From positions 19,367,001-19,431,000 of the forward strand of contig OX335652.1 in NCBI GenBank assembly GCA_946894095.1: a stretch of DNA of 64,000 bases, in the 5' to 3' direction. Positions 51,844 through 62,416 of the stretch are shown here, piece by piece; within the stretch, counting starts at the first letter, position 1, and each line of letters starts with the position of its first letter. The translations under genes were made by a program, and so were the position numbers. The notes below the pieces were generated by a model. That model was not told where the DNA came from, made no database searches, and saw only the letters and a program-made list of their open reading frames with translations. Source of the DNA: Incurvaria masculella. Lineage: Eukaryota > Arthropoda > Insecta > Lepidoptera > Incurvariidae.

Positions 51844-53308
51844 TATTGTATATATCTGTACAAATTGCTAAATAATATCTCTGAACTGTTCCAACTGTTG
51901 CGACAAATAGTAAAAACAAATATTTTGCGTTAAATTATGACATTTTAAGAATACAATTAAACCATTAGAACAGTTGGTAAGTTACCTATATAACTTTTTT
52001 TATTTCCTCAATTGGATGTATATTACACACACGGATTTGTCATTTTTCAATTTGTCAACAATTTTGCCGTTTCAATTGTATCTGGCGTAGAATAACCGAC
52101 CAGCATCTTTCCCAGGTTTTTCTATTTCTGTTTTTTAATACTTACAAACTCGTTTACAACAATTGATGGATAACAATTGCTAAGGAAACATTTTCTGTAT
52201 ATAGGTGAAGATGAAACTCTTGTTAAAACTAAAGTTTTGGTATTGTAATTTGATTCATAACGAGAAAAGGCACGGGCAGCTAACAAAACTGTGCCACTTC
52301 CTAATTTACATGCGAGTTGAATAGGTCGCTCATGTATTATGCTTTCAAATTTCCTAACCAGGAGGTCAAATTTCGATGCCCAAATTGCATTAACATAGTC
52401 GTACCGACTTCAGGAGGCCAGTTTCGATTGACTGAGCGAAGCGTCTCCGTTTCAGCTTGGGCAAAAATGCTTTCGTATGTCAAAAAAAAAGTTTTGCGAC
52501 AAGACCTAAAGCGTTAGGTACTTAAAACAATGAAAAAATATCTTATGTTAAGATTTGGTTGTAAGGTGCTAGGTGAAAAATTATTTATTTTTAAGTTATG
52601 CAAAGACAGAATCGCGAGGTCTACCGCTCAGATAGCCACTCGTAGTATTACATGAAATTCGGAAATACATGGAAATGTTTCATTCCATCATTTCATTACA
52701 CCCGTATGGCGCTCCGATCGATTACCAAAGTAATGTCTAAGCGATTTTTCTCCTGAGAATACTCCAGTTTTATCACCTCTGGATTCATAACTACATTCAT
52801 CCCGCTAAAGATACACTACATGAAAAAAAATTAGTAATACAGAATAATACAGAAAATTTGTAAAATAGAAAACAATAATACAACTATATCATTTCGATTT
52901 ATTATTATGTTCATCCAATTTACACCAAAGAGAAGACCACAGATTTTAAAAAAATGCTAGAAATGCCCATCCTTTTGCAGTCGGTGCCTCCTCGTTTTTA
53001 TGTTTGCAAGAAGAACTACTGCTACTTGAAAAAGTCGTAATTTTTCACTTCTGTATATTTCGTAATAAAAAATCAATTGCCGTACGTTACGAGTAGTCGA
53101 GAACAGCTCAACCGATTTCAATCATGTTTTTGCTGGCCTCAGTACTGGGTTGGTTTAGAGAAAAAAAATCCTCTATACGTGTATTTGACACATGTCACCG
53201 ATTTAGATGATTTGTTTGTGTTCGGGTGGGTCCCTGATTGGTTTAGATTTCCAATCCCTCGACATTCGATTCGATTCTCCGTGGTAAAAGGGAGTATTCT
53301 CCGTCCAC
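51844..53308. other. Spacer, nothing recognised
   Basis: Frames at 52317-52517 and 53077-53328 open with TTG and carry no motif. CGAGAACAGCTCAACCGATT at 53098 resembles common lepidopteran repeat ends. Confidence 0.4.
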
Positions 53309-53419
53309 ATGGGATGAAACTTTCGTAGAAGCGGCCATGAAAACTTGTCCATGTTTTCCATCCAGTTCAGTGTTGTGATGCTCATAAAGGGAAGGTCCTG
53401 GTATGGCACCTAATTCCTT
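53309..53419 (+). mobile_element. SINE-B body fragment
   Basis: GATGAAACTTTCGTAGAAGC, GTCCATGTTTTCCATCCAGT, CTCATAAAGGGAAGGTCCTG then TATGGCACCTAATTCC. Head and tail absent; FamD joins directly after it. Confidence 0.7.
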
Positions 53420-53890
53420 TTTTATTGTTTATTGTTTATTGTTTATTCATCATCCATAGACAGTACCTGCACTCGGATTTGTCATATTTTATCATTTTAT
53501 CATTAGCCAGTTCGGCAATCCCAGCGAAGAAGAACTGGCAACTCCGCTAAGTTTACAAAAGTATAAAGAATAAACAATTAATATCATATGCAACAATTCA
53601 TGACAAATATCAGTTTATTTGTATAGACTATGCCCGCCATCTAACATGTTGCCAATTGGAGCAGGCCAGTCCCCACAAACAGCACCCGTTCACGAGCGTC
53701 ACGCCGGGCTCAGCCATCGCCTCTGTCAGCCATATTTTAGGGAAAGAGGAGACCCGAACCTAGCGTCGCCGCAAGCAAAGACCTTAAAGCGAGGCACTAC
53801 TCCAGTGGCAACATAAAAAAGTTGTAAAAACTTTGTACGATTTAGTTTTAATACTATTATTTCTGTCATGAACTACTACAGTGGCCTCTA
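53420..53890 (-). repeat. FamD copy with TTTATTG tail repeats
   Basis: The left edge has three or four TTTATTG units (complement CAATAAA), a microsatellite-type tail of a LINE-like element in minus orientation. The rest is collinear with 35985-36530. Confidence 0.7.
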
Positions 53891-54719
53891 AACAAAGAGT
53901 CAAAATACATAATACATTATTATTCTTACAGCTAAAAAAATATTTAATATTAACCCTTTAAATGCTACCACCTACAGAAATTTAAGAGTACAATGGTTTG
54001 AGAACAACCTGTATAATAATATACGAATAAGATTCCTGTAAGAGATTCTGACCAAAACTTACAATTAAATAAAGCTTTACTATGGTTCGGTTGTATAGAG
54101 CCCTCGTCATTTTTGATACGAAATTGTATCAATTCAATAACATTTTGTTAGCAATTTTAATTACAATTTTTGTAAGCAATTTACTTTGGGAATGTAGTGC
54201 ATTGGGCTTATATCATGATGGTAGTTATGTGGTATTAGTCATACATGTTAATATATTTTTAGTGAAGATATACTGACTTACTAATAACATTTGTACCATC
54301 GCCATTACTTCGTTGTTTTTAGCTAGAAGTACCGGAGTACCAGAAATACCGGAGGAATAGCGATGGTGTGAATGTTCATTAGTAAGGCAATTTATGTATC
54401 ACATAATCCGTAAGCTACTTTCCTCATGGAACTTAGGGCATTCGTCCTCTCGCTGTCGCGCCGGGTTCGCAAGGGTTCTAACTTGATTGCAATTTAAAGC
54501 ACGATATAAAATAAAATCCTGGGAGGGGAACTTTTTGCTGACTTCCGCAGCTCCGGGAAGCAATAGAATTCCTCACTTCTTTCGAAAAGCCTATAATTAT
54601 GCAGAGCATCTAGATTTTTCTTTTAATTAGTACACAATCTTATTAAGTTTTTTGCTCCACACTGTTGCGGCACCGTCTGATAAGAAACGATAATAATGAG
54701 AGCTTTCTTATTGCTGCAC
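53891..54719. other. Spacer with a SINE tail fragment
   Basis: 54187-54250 is the last part of SINE-B (GGGAATGTAGTGCATTGGGC, GTAGTTATGTGGTATTAGTC). No other element or gene recognised. Confidence 0.45.
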
Positions 54720-55128
54720 TTTTTAGGGTTCCGTACCCAAAGGGTGGCAACGGAACCCTATCACTAAGCCCCCGCAGTCTGTCCGTCCGTCCGTCTGTCA
54801 TAGGGCTGTATCTCATGAACCTTAATAGGTAGGCAGCTGAAATAAATAAAGTTTAAAACTAGTACAGAAATACAGCTGGTCCTCGTCTAAGCAAGGCTTA
54901 TGCTAGAGCACCAGCCATGACAGATTTTATTTGGCACACATTTGTACATTTACTTAAAACAGTAAGCAGGGTACGATAATTTTAGACAATATGAAAGACA
55001 AAAAATGAATCCGGTAAAATAAATGAAAGGGGGCGCCATAAAAAACGGGTGAATGTTTTGTGTTGAATCTTGTACAATGGTACGGAACCCTTCGTGCGCG
55101 AGTCCGACTCGCCCTTGACCGGGTGTTC
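54720..55128 (+). mobile_element. FamA copy with a foreign middle segment
   Basis: The 5' part is normal up to AGGTAGGCAGCTGAAAT and the 3' part from GAAAGGGGGCGCCATAAAAA to CTCGCCCTTGACCGGG. Between them, about 175 bp (54843-55017) replace the usual GTGTGTATTTATTTTGCCGC section with CTGGTCCTCGTCTAAGCAAG and GCTAGAGCACCAGCCATGAC. Confidence 0.75.
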
Positions 55129-55499
55129 TGTTCTGCAGCGGACGAAGGTTTTGTATGAAACATATGTTTAGAGGCAATTATGAAAAGTATTTTTTAAATC
55201 GAGCTTGATCGAGCGGTTGTTTGATGTGATGTGTTTTCTGATTACAATGAAATGCTATAACTAATTGCACTTTTGTTTAACTGCATTCCAGCGGTATGCG
55301 AATGAGCTCCGATAGATGGCAGAGTTAATCAATGTTCAAACACGTCACTTTTAGTGAACCGCATGGAGTTCCTTCCATACTGCCCATACCTGTGGTCCAT
55401 ACAAAGTTACGCGTTTAATCGTTCATTGACGTTGATTTAGATGTTTTGTCCTTTCGTGCACTCAGACCTAAGACTTGAGGAATGGATGTGTTTTGTTAT
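55129..55499. other. Spacer, nothing recognised
   Basis: No shared repeat. GTATGCGAATGAGCTCCGAT and CGCATGGAGTTCCTTCCATA are locally non-AT-rich. Confidence 0.4.
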
Positions 55500-55812
55500 T
55501 TAACCGACTTCAAAAAAGTAGGAGGTTATCAATTCGTCTGTATGTTTTTTTTTATGTTCGTTACCTCATAACTTTTGCCTGGGTGAACCGATTTTGATGA
55601 TTATTATTTTGATGATGTGCGCGACAAATGGACGAATAACTCAATATAACGCCAACCGATTTCGGTGATTCTTTTTTTATTGGAAAGGACGTGTACAAAT
55701 TAGTAAATGTACTTCAGACTTCAAAGAAAAAGCACTAAAAAGTAAAAAATAATTTCCATTTTTTGTAGTTACGATTTTTTTGAGTCGGTGTCGCCGTCTC
55801 AAAAACCCGACT
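55500..55812 (+). mobile_element. FamG, single-arm copy
   Basis: TTAACCGACTTCAAAAAAGT, GGAGGTTATCAATTCGTCTG, TCATAACTTTTGCCTGGGTG, CTCAATATAACGCCAACCGA and GCACTAAAAAGTAAAAAATA, ending TTTTTTGAGTCGGTGTCGCC. It lacks the inverted arm and telomere repeats of the 1992 copy. No coding frame. Confidence 0.65.
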
Positions 55813-55984
55813 GTTCAGTATCTCGATTTGTACGTAATCATATTTTCATGTTTATCATCACGATGATAAATGATGTCAGGATGAATAAAGCAAGGAGAAA
55901 AAAATAATAATAATAAGAACGAATATATAAGTATCATATAAGTATAATATCATGTGTAAGTCATTGTAACTGATATCAAATGAT

Positions 55985-56156
55985 ACTACAAGTATCTACT
56001 CCCAGGTAGGGTTGGTCACCCAGGGAGGAAAATGACCACAACCTCAAAACCTCTAAGGTTGAGAGAGGCCTAAGCCCTGCAGTGGGTGGCACTAGAGCTA
56101 TATAAGATAACTTTAGGTCAAAAAAATAATAATAATAAATAAATAAATAAATAAAA
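55985..56156 (+). repeat. RTE-like LINE 3' end
   Basis: GGTTGAGAGAGGCCTAAGCC, CTGCAGTGGGTGGCACTAGA and GCTATATAAG resemble the AGGCCTATGCCCAGCAGTGG ending I recall for lepidopteran RTE-type LINEs. It closes with AATAATAATAATAAATAAAT repeats. The coding part is missing. Confidence 0.55.
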
Positions 56157-57014
56157 TTGTAATATGTGTGCTAAAAAGGCTTAAATAATAATAAATAATA
56201 ATATAAATATTTACATATAATTGGAAAAGCTACCTTCAACCGGAACTGCGCCGAATTGTTTTATTTTTCCAAATTCGTCGGTAATACAATATTACAAAGC
56301 TATGAAAATCTAATTACAGTAATTTCTTCCTTTCAGTTGTTGTAATAAACAACACATGTATCTTATAATCATTACTTCCTATTACAATAAATGTATACCT
56401 ATTTTATAGACATTTATATGAATAAATTATAAAAAAGTTAAGTTATGTATGGAATAAACTACTTAACTTTTATTACCCAAAATTGTTCAATATTTTTATT
56501 TCTTATTATTAGTTTTATAATCTACGAAAAATCATGAAATGTTGATGAAAAATTGCTGATGAAGTAAGAATTATTTTAGTTTATTTTTAAAATATTTTTT
56601 TAATGAGAATCTTTTACGTAGTCTGAATGTACATATACTCATTGTTCGTTTGCTGGTTCAAGCTTTATCCCAGAAAGATACAATGCTCCCACACCGATTT
56701 AACAGCATTCCTTTTTTATATTTAAAATCATATAAATCATATTCATATTTTTATGTATTTTTGTATAGTATATCTGAGTAAATAGAAAAAAACGTCACCG
56801 GAAAAAAATGTATTCGTAAATTCTACGCTTCTGTCGGGGTCCCCCGACGCCAACATTTTTCCTTGTGATATATTTGTATAGAAACCTGACCAGCCGCCAT
56901 GGTGGTTCCATGGTGGTTGCAGCCCCTGAAAAAGTTTTCCAAAATATATTTGATAAATAGAAATGTAAAAACAAATTCATGTAATTTTTTTGTGGTGGGA
57001 AAAAAAATGGTATT
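56157..57014. other. AT-rich spacer, nothing recognised
   Basis: GTCGGGGTCCCCCGAC (56833-56848) is a short perfect GC palindrome. CCGCCATGGTGGTTCCATGG follows nearby. No gene. Confidence 0.45.
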
Positions 57015-57105
57015 AATTTTGCCGCTTTAACAACAAATAGGTAAAATTAAAATATAAAACTTGATTTTTGTGTTAAATCTCCGACTCCGACTCGCAATTC
57101 ACCGG
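57015..57105 (+). mobile_element. FamA remnant
   Basis: TTTTGCCGCTTTAACAACAA, ATAGGTAAAATTAAAATA, TGTGTTAAATCTCCGACTCC and GACTCGCAATTCACCGG: the middle and last palindrome arm, heavily decayed. Confidence 0.6.
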
Positions 57106-57389
57106 TAATAAGAAAGGTCCTAAATCAGACTTTTTAATCGATGATAAAACTTGCCATTACAAGCTGAACTATTCGAAACGCGCGCATGCTCTTAATCATC
57201 TATCCTAACGGCATCTAATTGACCAGGGTAATGTGTTGCAGCGATTAGGGTTCCGCCGCTGCCAGCCTCACAGCCCCCGAGCCGCCACGTTCACACGGCG
57301 GAAAATTAATCAGCAACCTGTTGCCTTGGCAACCCTACCACCGTCCGCCCGCTGGCGTGTCCACTGGACATTGCAAAATATTGGCAAGA

Positions 57390-57756
57390 AAGCTGGCTGG
57401 CACCTCGTGGTGTAGGACTTGCCTTACATCCTAGAGGTCTCAAATCCTTGGCCCGGTAATACACCACTTTCTTTCTTTTCCTGAGTTGGATAGTTGCATT
57501 TTGCTACGAATACAACTGTTACATGGTTTGGAACCCATGTAAAACTGTAGGTTCCGTTCTCCTAATGGGTGATAGGGTTAAGTCCGCCCGGGTCCTACCA
57601 CCGCATTGGATGAAATTATGGTTGAAACGGCAATGATACATTGTCCGTGTTTTCTATTATTAATTTAGCCGAGCTCATAAAGGGAGGTCCTGGTATGGCA
57701 CCTCATTCCTTCGGGAATATGATGTATTCGGCTAATATTATAACAGTGGTCCGTCC
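57390..57756 (+). mobile_element. SINE-B variant, old full-length copy
   Basis: B-box region TAGAGGTCTCAAATCCTTGG, then TTTCCTGAGTTGGATAGTTG, CATGTAAAACTGTAGGTTCC and AAATTATGGTTGAAACGGCA. Head type follows the 26671 and 34575 variants rather than the standard copies. Confidence 0.65.
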
Positions 57757-57952
57757 TTAGACCGACCTTAATACGCATACTAAAGTTATATCGGAAATAG
57801 CGACGGATTTTGACGCACACACTGTTTGATTTAAATTTTAGTTGTAGGTAAAACCAAAAAAATATATAGGTTTGGAATAGTTGTTTATTAATTTGAGTTG
57901 TATGGTTCTCGGTAAAACTAAAACAATTTAAAGGCTTGAATCAGTTGCTTAA

Positions 57953-58320
57953 GGTCGGCCAGTAAGCATCAGAAAATTTCGCCTTCCATACAAACGTAGT
58001 TTACTAATAATTTGAAAACCACTGTTCCAACTTACTTGATATTTGGTATCTAATATTAGGCTACAAATATCTGTGTCTGCATGTCTTTGTTTTTTCGGTA
58101 AATGTATTCTGGGTCAAACCACAGAGAAAACAAAATTCGTATGAAGATTATCTTTTTGCTTTCTTTTGATTCGGTTTGGATTTTTCAAAAAAACAAAAAC
58201 TAGCCGACACAGATATTTGTTACCTGGTATTACATATTAAATATCAATTTAATTGAAATAGCGGTTTCCAAATGATTAGTTAACTACATTTGTATGGGGA
58301 GCATAGCTTACGGGCCGTTC
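57953..58320 (+). mobile_element. FamJ, TTAA-flanked element (368 bp)
   Basis: TTAA at 57949-57952 and 58321-58324. Ends GGTCGGCCAGTAAGC and, inward, GAACGGCCCGTAAGC. The interior is itself roughly palindromic: AACGTAGTTTACTAATAATT mirrors ATGATTAGTTAACTACATTT. Non-coding, piggyBac-like. Confidence 0.78.
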
Positions 58321-58324
58321 TTAA

Positions 58325-58664
58325 CCATTCTATCTCGTTCGAGATTTCGCTCCGAAATAAAAGAGAGTTTTTGAAAGTTCAGCGAAAATAAAGGAACGTA
58401 AAGCCGTCCTGGAAACTTCTAGGTGTTCAAAAATAGGAGCTACCGGAAAATTCACGTTCGGTTCCTCGTGAACTATCCTTGCTAACGTCCCAACCTCTTT
58501 GTTGACGGCGGTCTAAGCCAGGACATAAATCACATGACCACACCTGCGTCGCTTAGTCTAGATCCGACGGTAGCCCCGACATTGCTATATCCACGTGAAT
58601 TTTGTTATGTAAGTACATACATCCATCGTGTATGTGTTCATGTTTGTCTAAAGCCGGAGAGGTG
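58325..58664. other. Spacer, nothing recognised
   Basis: Moderately GC-rich without shared repeat or motif. Confidence 0.4.
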
Positions 58665-58758
58665 AGTCCGAGTTCTCACCTAAATTGGCGTTTACGGAAC
58701 CTCGAGTTACAACTTGATACAAGTTTTTCATACATATTCTCTGGATTTGCTCCTTTAA

Positions 58759-59674
58759 GAACGGCCCGTAAGCTATGCTCCCCATACAAACGTAGTTTAC
58801 TAATAATTTGGAAACCGCTATTCCAATTAAATTGATATTTAATGTCTAATATCAGGTAACAAATATCTGAAAAAAAAAAATACTTTATTTGCAGCCATAC
58901 GGTACAAAAAGGCGGAAATTAATGCCATAAGGCATTCTCTACCATTCAACCTTAGAGATGTAGGAGAGGTGCAGTGAGGCGGGCAAAAAAAAGTAAACGT
59001 AAAACAAAATGAATTAGCGAAAATATTAACTAACCTAAAAATAAGGATTTATATATTATAATAAATTACATACAAATATGTACATACACTTAAACATATT
59101 AATAGGTACAAGATACAAATAACAAATATTATTTTAGAACAAATGAACAGATTTACACATTAAAAAAAATACATATATATATAAATATATATATTTGATA
59201 ATAGTGTAAAAAAAAATATCTTGATTTTTGAGAACAATGTGACAAGAAACAATCGGGAAGTAAGGAAATGACATTTAAGACGCTCTTTAAATATATTAAT
59301 TGACTGAGATGTGCGTACATCAAGTGGAAGCTGGTTCCACATACGCGCAGCGCTGACAGTGAAAGAATCTGTGTAGAATGAAGAACTATGTCCCGGAATA
59401 GCAAGAAGCAATATCTGTGTCTGCATGCTTTTGTTTTTTTGAAAAATCCAAACCGAATGAAATGAAAGCAAAAAGAAAATCTTCATACGAATTTTGTTTT
59501 CTCTATGGTTTGACCCAGAATACATTTACCGAAAAAAGAAAGGCATGCAGGCACAGATATTTGTAGCCTAATATTAGATACCAAATATCAAGTAAGTTGG
59601 AACATTGGTTTTCAAATGATTAGTAAACTACGTTTGTATGGGAGGCGAAATTTGCAGGTGCTTACGGGCCGACC
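58759..59674 (-). mobile_element. FamJ, second copy, holding a LINE fragment
   Basis: TTAA at 58755-58758 and 59675-59678. Ends GAACGGCCCGTAAGC and CTTACGGGCCGACC. Removing the 540-bp insert and one 8-bp target duplication leaves 368 bp, exactly the length of the first copy. Confidence 0.82.
58870..59409 (-). pseudogene. 5'-truncated LINE inside FamJ
   Basis: Flanked by AATATCTG at 58862-58869 and 59410-59417, a target-site duplication. The minus strand encodes SFTVSAARMWNQLPLDVRTS and FKERLKCHFL, the C-terminal WN-x-LP and FK-x-RLK end of a CR1/L2/jockey-type reverse transcriptase, then a non-coding 3' region ending GCAAATAAAGTA and a T run. The longer frame seen across this point is part LINE, part FamJ antisense. 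Confidence 0.78.
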
Positions 59675-59730
59675 TTAAGCTGTCAAAGTCAAACTCGGCC
59701 TTCCGATTTGTATGAAAACGCGAAGTCTTC

Positions 59731-59785
59731 TACATGCTTCGATGTAGATGTCTTTGGATTAAATGAGATAACGGTAAAATGCATA
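59731..59785 (+). repeat. FamK fragment
   Basis: GCTTCGATGTAGATGTCTTT, GGATTAAATGAGATAACGGT and AAAATGCATAAA match the right arm and flank of the copy at 59994. Confidence 0.5.
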
Positions 59786-59993
59786 AAAATAAAAAAAAAC
59801 CGACAAGTGGGAGTATGTCTCGGTCACCGAGGGTTCAGTAGAAATTTGTATTTTTTTGTATGTGACAGAAATACAAATGTTCTATGTATATTCGGATTGT
59901 TGCTTTACCTTGTGCTGTTGAGATTTAGCTCTCAGACAAAATTCATGATTATAGGTCAACCGGAAATACACTTAAATAGGTTTTAATTGATTT

Positions 59994-60172
59994 CAGTTTC
60001 AGCGACGTGTAATCCGCAGGTTCAAATCCTGCTTCCGACGAATATCACGACCAATACTTTTTCAGATTATTTTCAAAATCTGATTACAATTCTTCAAATG
60101 TAGATGTCGCTGAAACTCAAATTAATGCGATAACGGTTATGTCGTATCCATTAAATACATAAAATTATCAGG
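59994..60172 (+). repeat. FamK copy with a tRNA T-arm-like segment
   Basis: The right arm (CTTCAAATGTAGATGTCGCT, GAAACTCAAATTAATGCGAT) matches the FamL-internal copy. The left arm is replaced by GCAGGTTCAAATCCTGC (60016-60032), a perfect T-stem/loop with the B-box consensus, as in tRNA genes or tRNA-headed SINEs. No 5' tRNA half is present. Confidence 0.55.
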
Positions 60173-60330
60173 TTATAATTGATTTGCGAGTTAAATGCAA
60201 GTATTTGGATAAGGGATCTATAGGATCGCAAGGGTATAATAGGAGTAATGTGGACAAATGGAAACGGAGGAATAGCGTTACGTTTAATTTAGCGAGCATA
60301 GCGACGAGTGAGCACACAGTGGAATGCATT

Positions 60331-60925
60331 TTTATGTAACTGGTCATGGCATGTCTGATACCGCACCTATTGTCATGAAATTAGCACGAAACATAGGATT
60401 TCCGCATGTGAATAAGGGCATGCCAGGACGGCTCGTAGCCTAGTGGCGCGGGGACTGGCATAGCGTACCAGAGGTCTGGTTTCAATTCCGACATGCACCA
60501 CTTTCTTTCTCTTTCCGAGTTCGATAAGTGCATTTCGTCACGAATACGAGCTGCTCCATGGTTCGGAATCCCCTACTAGGTGGTAGGTTTTAAGCCTGCC
60601 CGGGTTGGTACCATCGCGTTGGATGAAAAGATGGTCGAAGCGGCAATGAAAAATTGTCCGTGTTTTCCATCCAGTTCAATGTAGCCGTGCTCATAAAGGC
60701 AAGGTCCTGGCATGGCACCTAATTCCTTCGGGAATGTGGTGTATTGGGCTAATATCATAACGGTGGTTGTGTGGTATTAGCCATCCATGTCAGGTCGCAT
60801 AAAAAAAAAACTTCCTTATATTATTGCACGGCTACATTGAACATGAAACAAATTTTCACTGCCACCTCGGCCATCGTTCGTTCAATGCTAGGTAACCAAC
60901 CCGCTCGTGATTAGCCTATTGGAAT
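60331..60925 (-). mobile_element. SINE-C split by SINE-B
   Basis: TTTATGTAACTGGTCATGGC to GGGCATGCCAGGAC, then SINE-B, then CTTCCTTATATTATTGCACG, GGCTACATTGAACATGAAAC and GCCATCGTTCGTTCAATGC. In intact copies GCCAGGAC and CTTCC are adjacent. The head is lost. Confidence 0.75.
60430..60810 (+). mobile_element. SINE-B inside SINE-C
   Basis: A box TAGCCTAGTGG, B box variant GGTTTCAATTCC. CATGTAAAACTGTAGGTCCC is missing from the body. Ends TCAGGTCGCATA and 10 A. Opposite orientation to its host SINE, so paired transcripts would be complementary. Confidence 0.87.
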
Positions 60926-61322
60926 CTACAGGATCTTAATTTTTTGTCCTGGACTCTGTAGAATGACAAATCCCTTAATCGCCTCTTACGACATACACAG
61001 GCCATCTCTATGTGCCTCGAACCTCGGAGGTCGGAGCAATCATTTGTGCGGGGAGTCAAAGTGCGCACCCCTCATTCTCCAGTGCCGTGACAGGAACTAT
61101 CCCGGGACTACAAAAGAACGAGACAAGTGTACATTGAGATACATTATTCGGAATTGGTCATTGTGTAGTGAATTTGTACACCCTATTCAACGATCCGCGC
61201 CCCTTGTGGTGGGGTTGCTTGCAATATAACATTGCGACCACCGTCTTAAAATCCTACATGAAGTCTGTTTTATATTTATACCCAAATCAGAACCTAGTGC
61301 ACATGTTATTTGTTTTTATCAC
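60926..61322. other. Spacer with a possible LINE-type fragment
   Basis: 60962-61080 (GACAAATCCCTTAATCGCCT, CTTACGACATACACAGGC) resembles a TAGTCGCCTCTTACGACA sequence I recall as widespread in lepidopteran intergenic DNA. CCCTAGTTGGCTCTCACGAC at 49709 looks related. Confidence 0.35.
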
Positions 61323-61611
61323 TTTTTAGGGTTCCGTACCCAAAGGGTGCCAACGGAACCCTATTACTAAGCCTCCGCTGTCCGTCCGTCCGTCCGTCCG
61401 TCCATCCGTCCGTCCGTCCGTCCGTCCGTCCGTCCGGCCGTCCGTCCGTCCGTCCGTCCGTCTATCACAGGGCTGTATCTCAGTAACCGTAAGAGATAGA
61501 CAAAATGAAAGGGGGCTCCCATACAAAAAACGTGATTTTTTTGTATTAAATATTTTACGATCGTACGGAACCCTTTGTGTGCTAGTCCGACTCGCACTTG
61601 GCCGGTTTTTT
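61323..61611 (+). mobile_element. FamA copy with the longest GTCC array
   Basis: Full ends, TTTTTAGGGTTCCGTACCC to CTCGCACTTGGCCGGTTTTT. The section from TTTTCACAGAGTG to AATAGGTA is deleted, offsetting the long array. Confidence 0.87.
61379..61464. repeat. (GTCC)n array of a FamA copy
   Basis: About 20 tetranucleotide units with rare variants (CATC, GGCC). Likely variable between individuals. Confidence 0.9.
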
Positions 61612-61929
61612 AAAACTTACGTGTTACATAAATAGAATATTTAGTTTGACGGTTTACCGCGCGTATAGAGGAGCAGGACGTGTTTGTTGCTCGATGTTTC
61701 GGAGCCTCAAATCATACGTGCTGTCAGCCTTCAAACTAAATATATATATTTTTTTGTATGACGAATGATATATTTTTAATAATTGTACTAAGACAACCAA
61801 ATAATTTAATTATGAAAAAATTCAAACAACCTAATAACCTTTAGAATCCATACAATCTTAATTTTGAGTTCTAAGCAAATTGAAAAACTTTATTTTCCAC
61901 TTTCGCTTTGGACGCTGAATAAATGTCAA
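61612..61929. other. Spacer, nothing recognised
   Basis: AT-rich with CAATTCAAACAACC-like low complexity; no gene. Confidence 0.4.
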
Positions 61930-62043
61930 GTAAATGACCGTGAAGCAAGGACACATTAATTTAAGAAAGAGCCCCGTAAAAAGAACTACTTAAAAAATAC
62001 ACTGTAAGGCTGGACCAAGGCTGGACCCGAACCAGTAATATGA
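61930..62043 (+). repeat. FamF left-half fragment
   Basis: GACCGTGAAGCAAGGACACA, TTAATTTAAGAAAGAGCCCC and AAGGCTGGACCCGAACCAGT. GGCTGGACC is locally duplicated. Confidence 0.6.
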
Positions 62044-62412
62044 AGCTATCATGAAGTTACCAAACTATCTAACTGAGGCAGCATTTCTGAAAATTATTTC
62101 CATATGCAAACAGTACGCATACATACTAAGTTCCCTCGGCGAGTCACGTCGGCCACGATTCTGGGAAATGAAGAGGTATTTATCTAAAGTTTTTCCGAGC
62201 CCAGCGTTCGTAACTTTTCACATTCTTCATTCATTTTCTTCATCACATGAGTATGCTTTTAACGCTTTACTTCGAGAGGTGTTATAAATTCAAACTAAGC
62301 CCGTTGTCTTCTGGTTTTTCGTCTATTATTCAGTTCAGTTTTTTCAGGCTTTATATCCCTGGTCTTTCGTCTATTATTCAGTGCCATTTTTCGTTTAAAG
62401 CTTTACATTCCG
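62044..62412. other. Spacer with a short direct duplication
   Basis: TTTCGTCTATTATTCAGT occurs twice (62319 and 62367), about 48 bp apart. Short frames lack motifs. Confidence 0.4.
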
Positions 62413-62416
62413 TTAA

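Larger units (their letters stand above)
58665..59730 (-). mobile_element. FamI copy split by FamJ
   Basis: CCGAGTTCTCACCTAAATTG, GCGTTTACGGAACCTCG and TTCTCTGGATTTGCTCC precede FamJ. CTGTCAAAGTCAAACTCGGC, CTTCCGATTTGTATGAAAAC and GCGAAGTC follow. The order is that of FamI reversed. The distal half is lost. Confidence 0.7.

Noticed and set aside
53077..53328. 83-codon frame rich in aromatic residues
   Set aside because: Non-ATG start; it crosses a repeat-like AACAGCTCAACCGATT sequence and enters a SINE body.
59160..59525. 121-codon frame read as one protein
   Set aside because: Only the part below about 59409 is LINE-derived. The beginning is antisense FamJ, so it is a junction frame.
60016..60032. 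A tRNA gene, suggested by a perfect T-arm
   Set aside because: No acceptor, D-arm or anticodon arm upstream; only the 3' part is present.
61326..61597. Open frames with long D-G-R-T repeats, as at 14319-14606 and 41704-41913
   Set aside because: They are translations of the (GTCC)n microsatellite in FamA on its minus strand, not genes.
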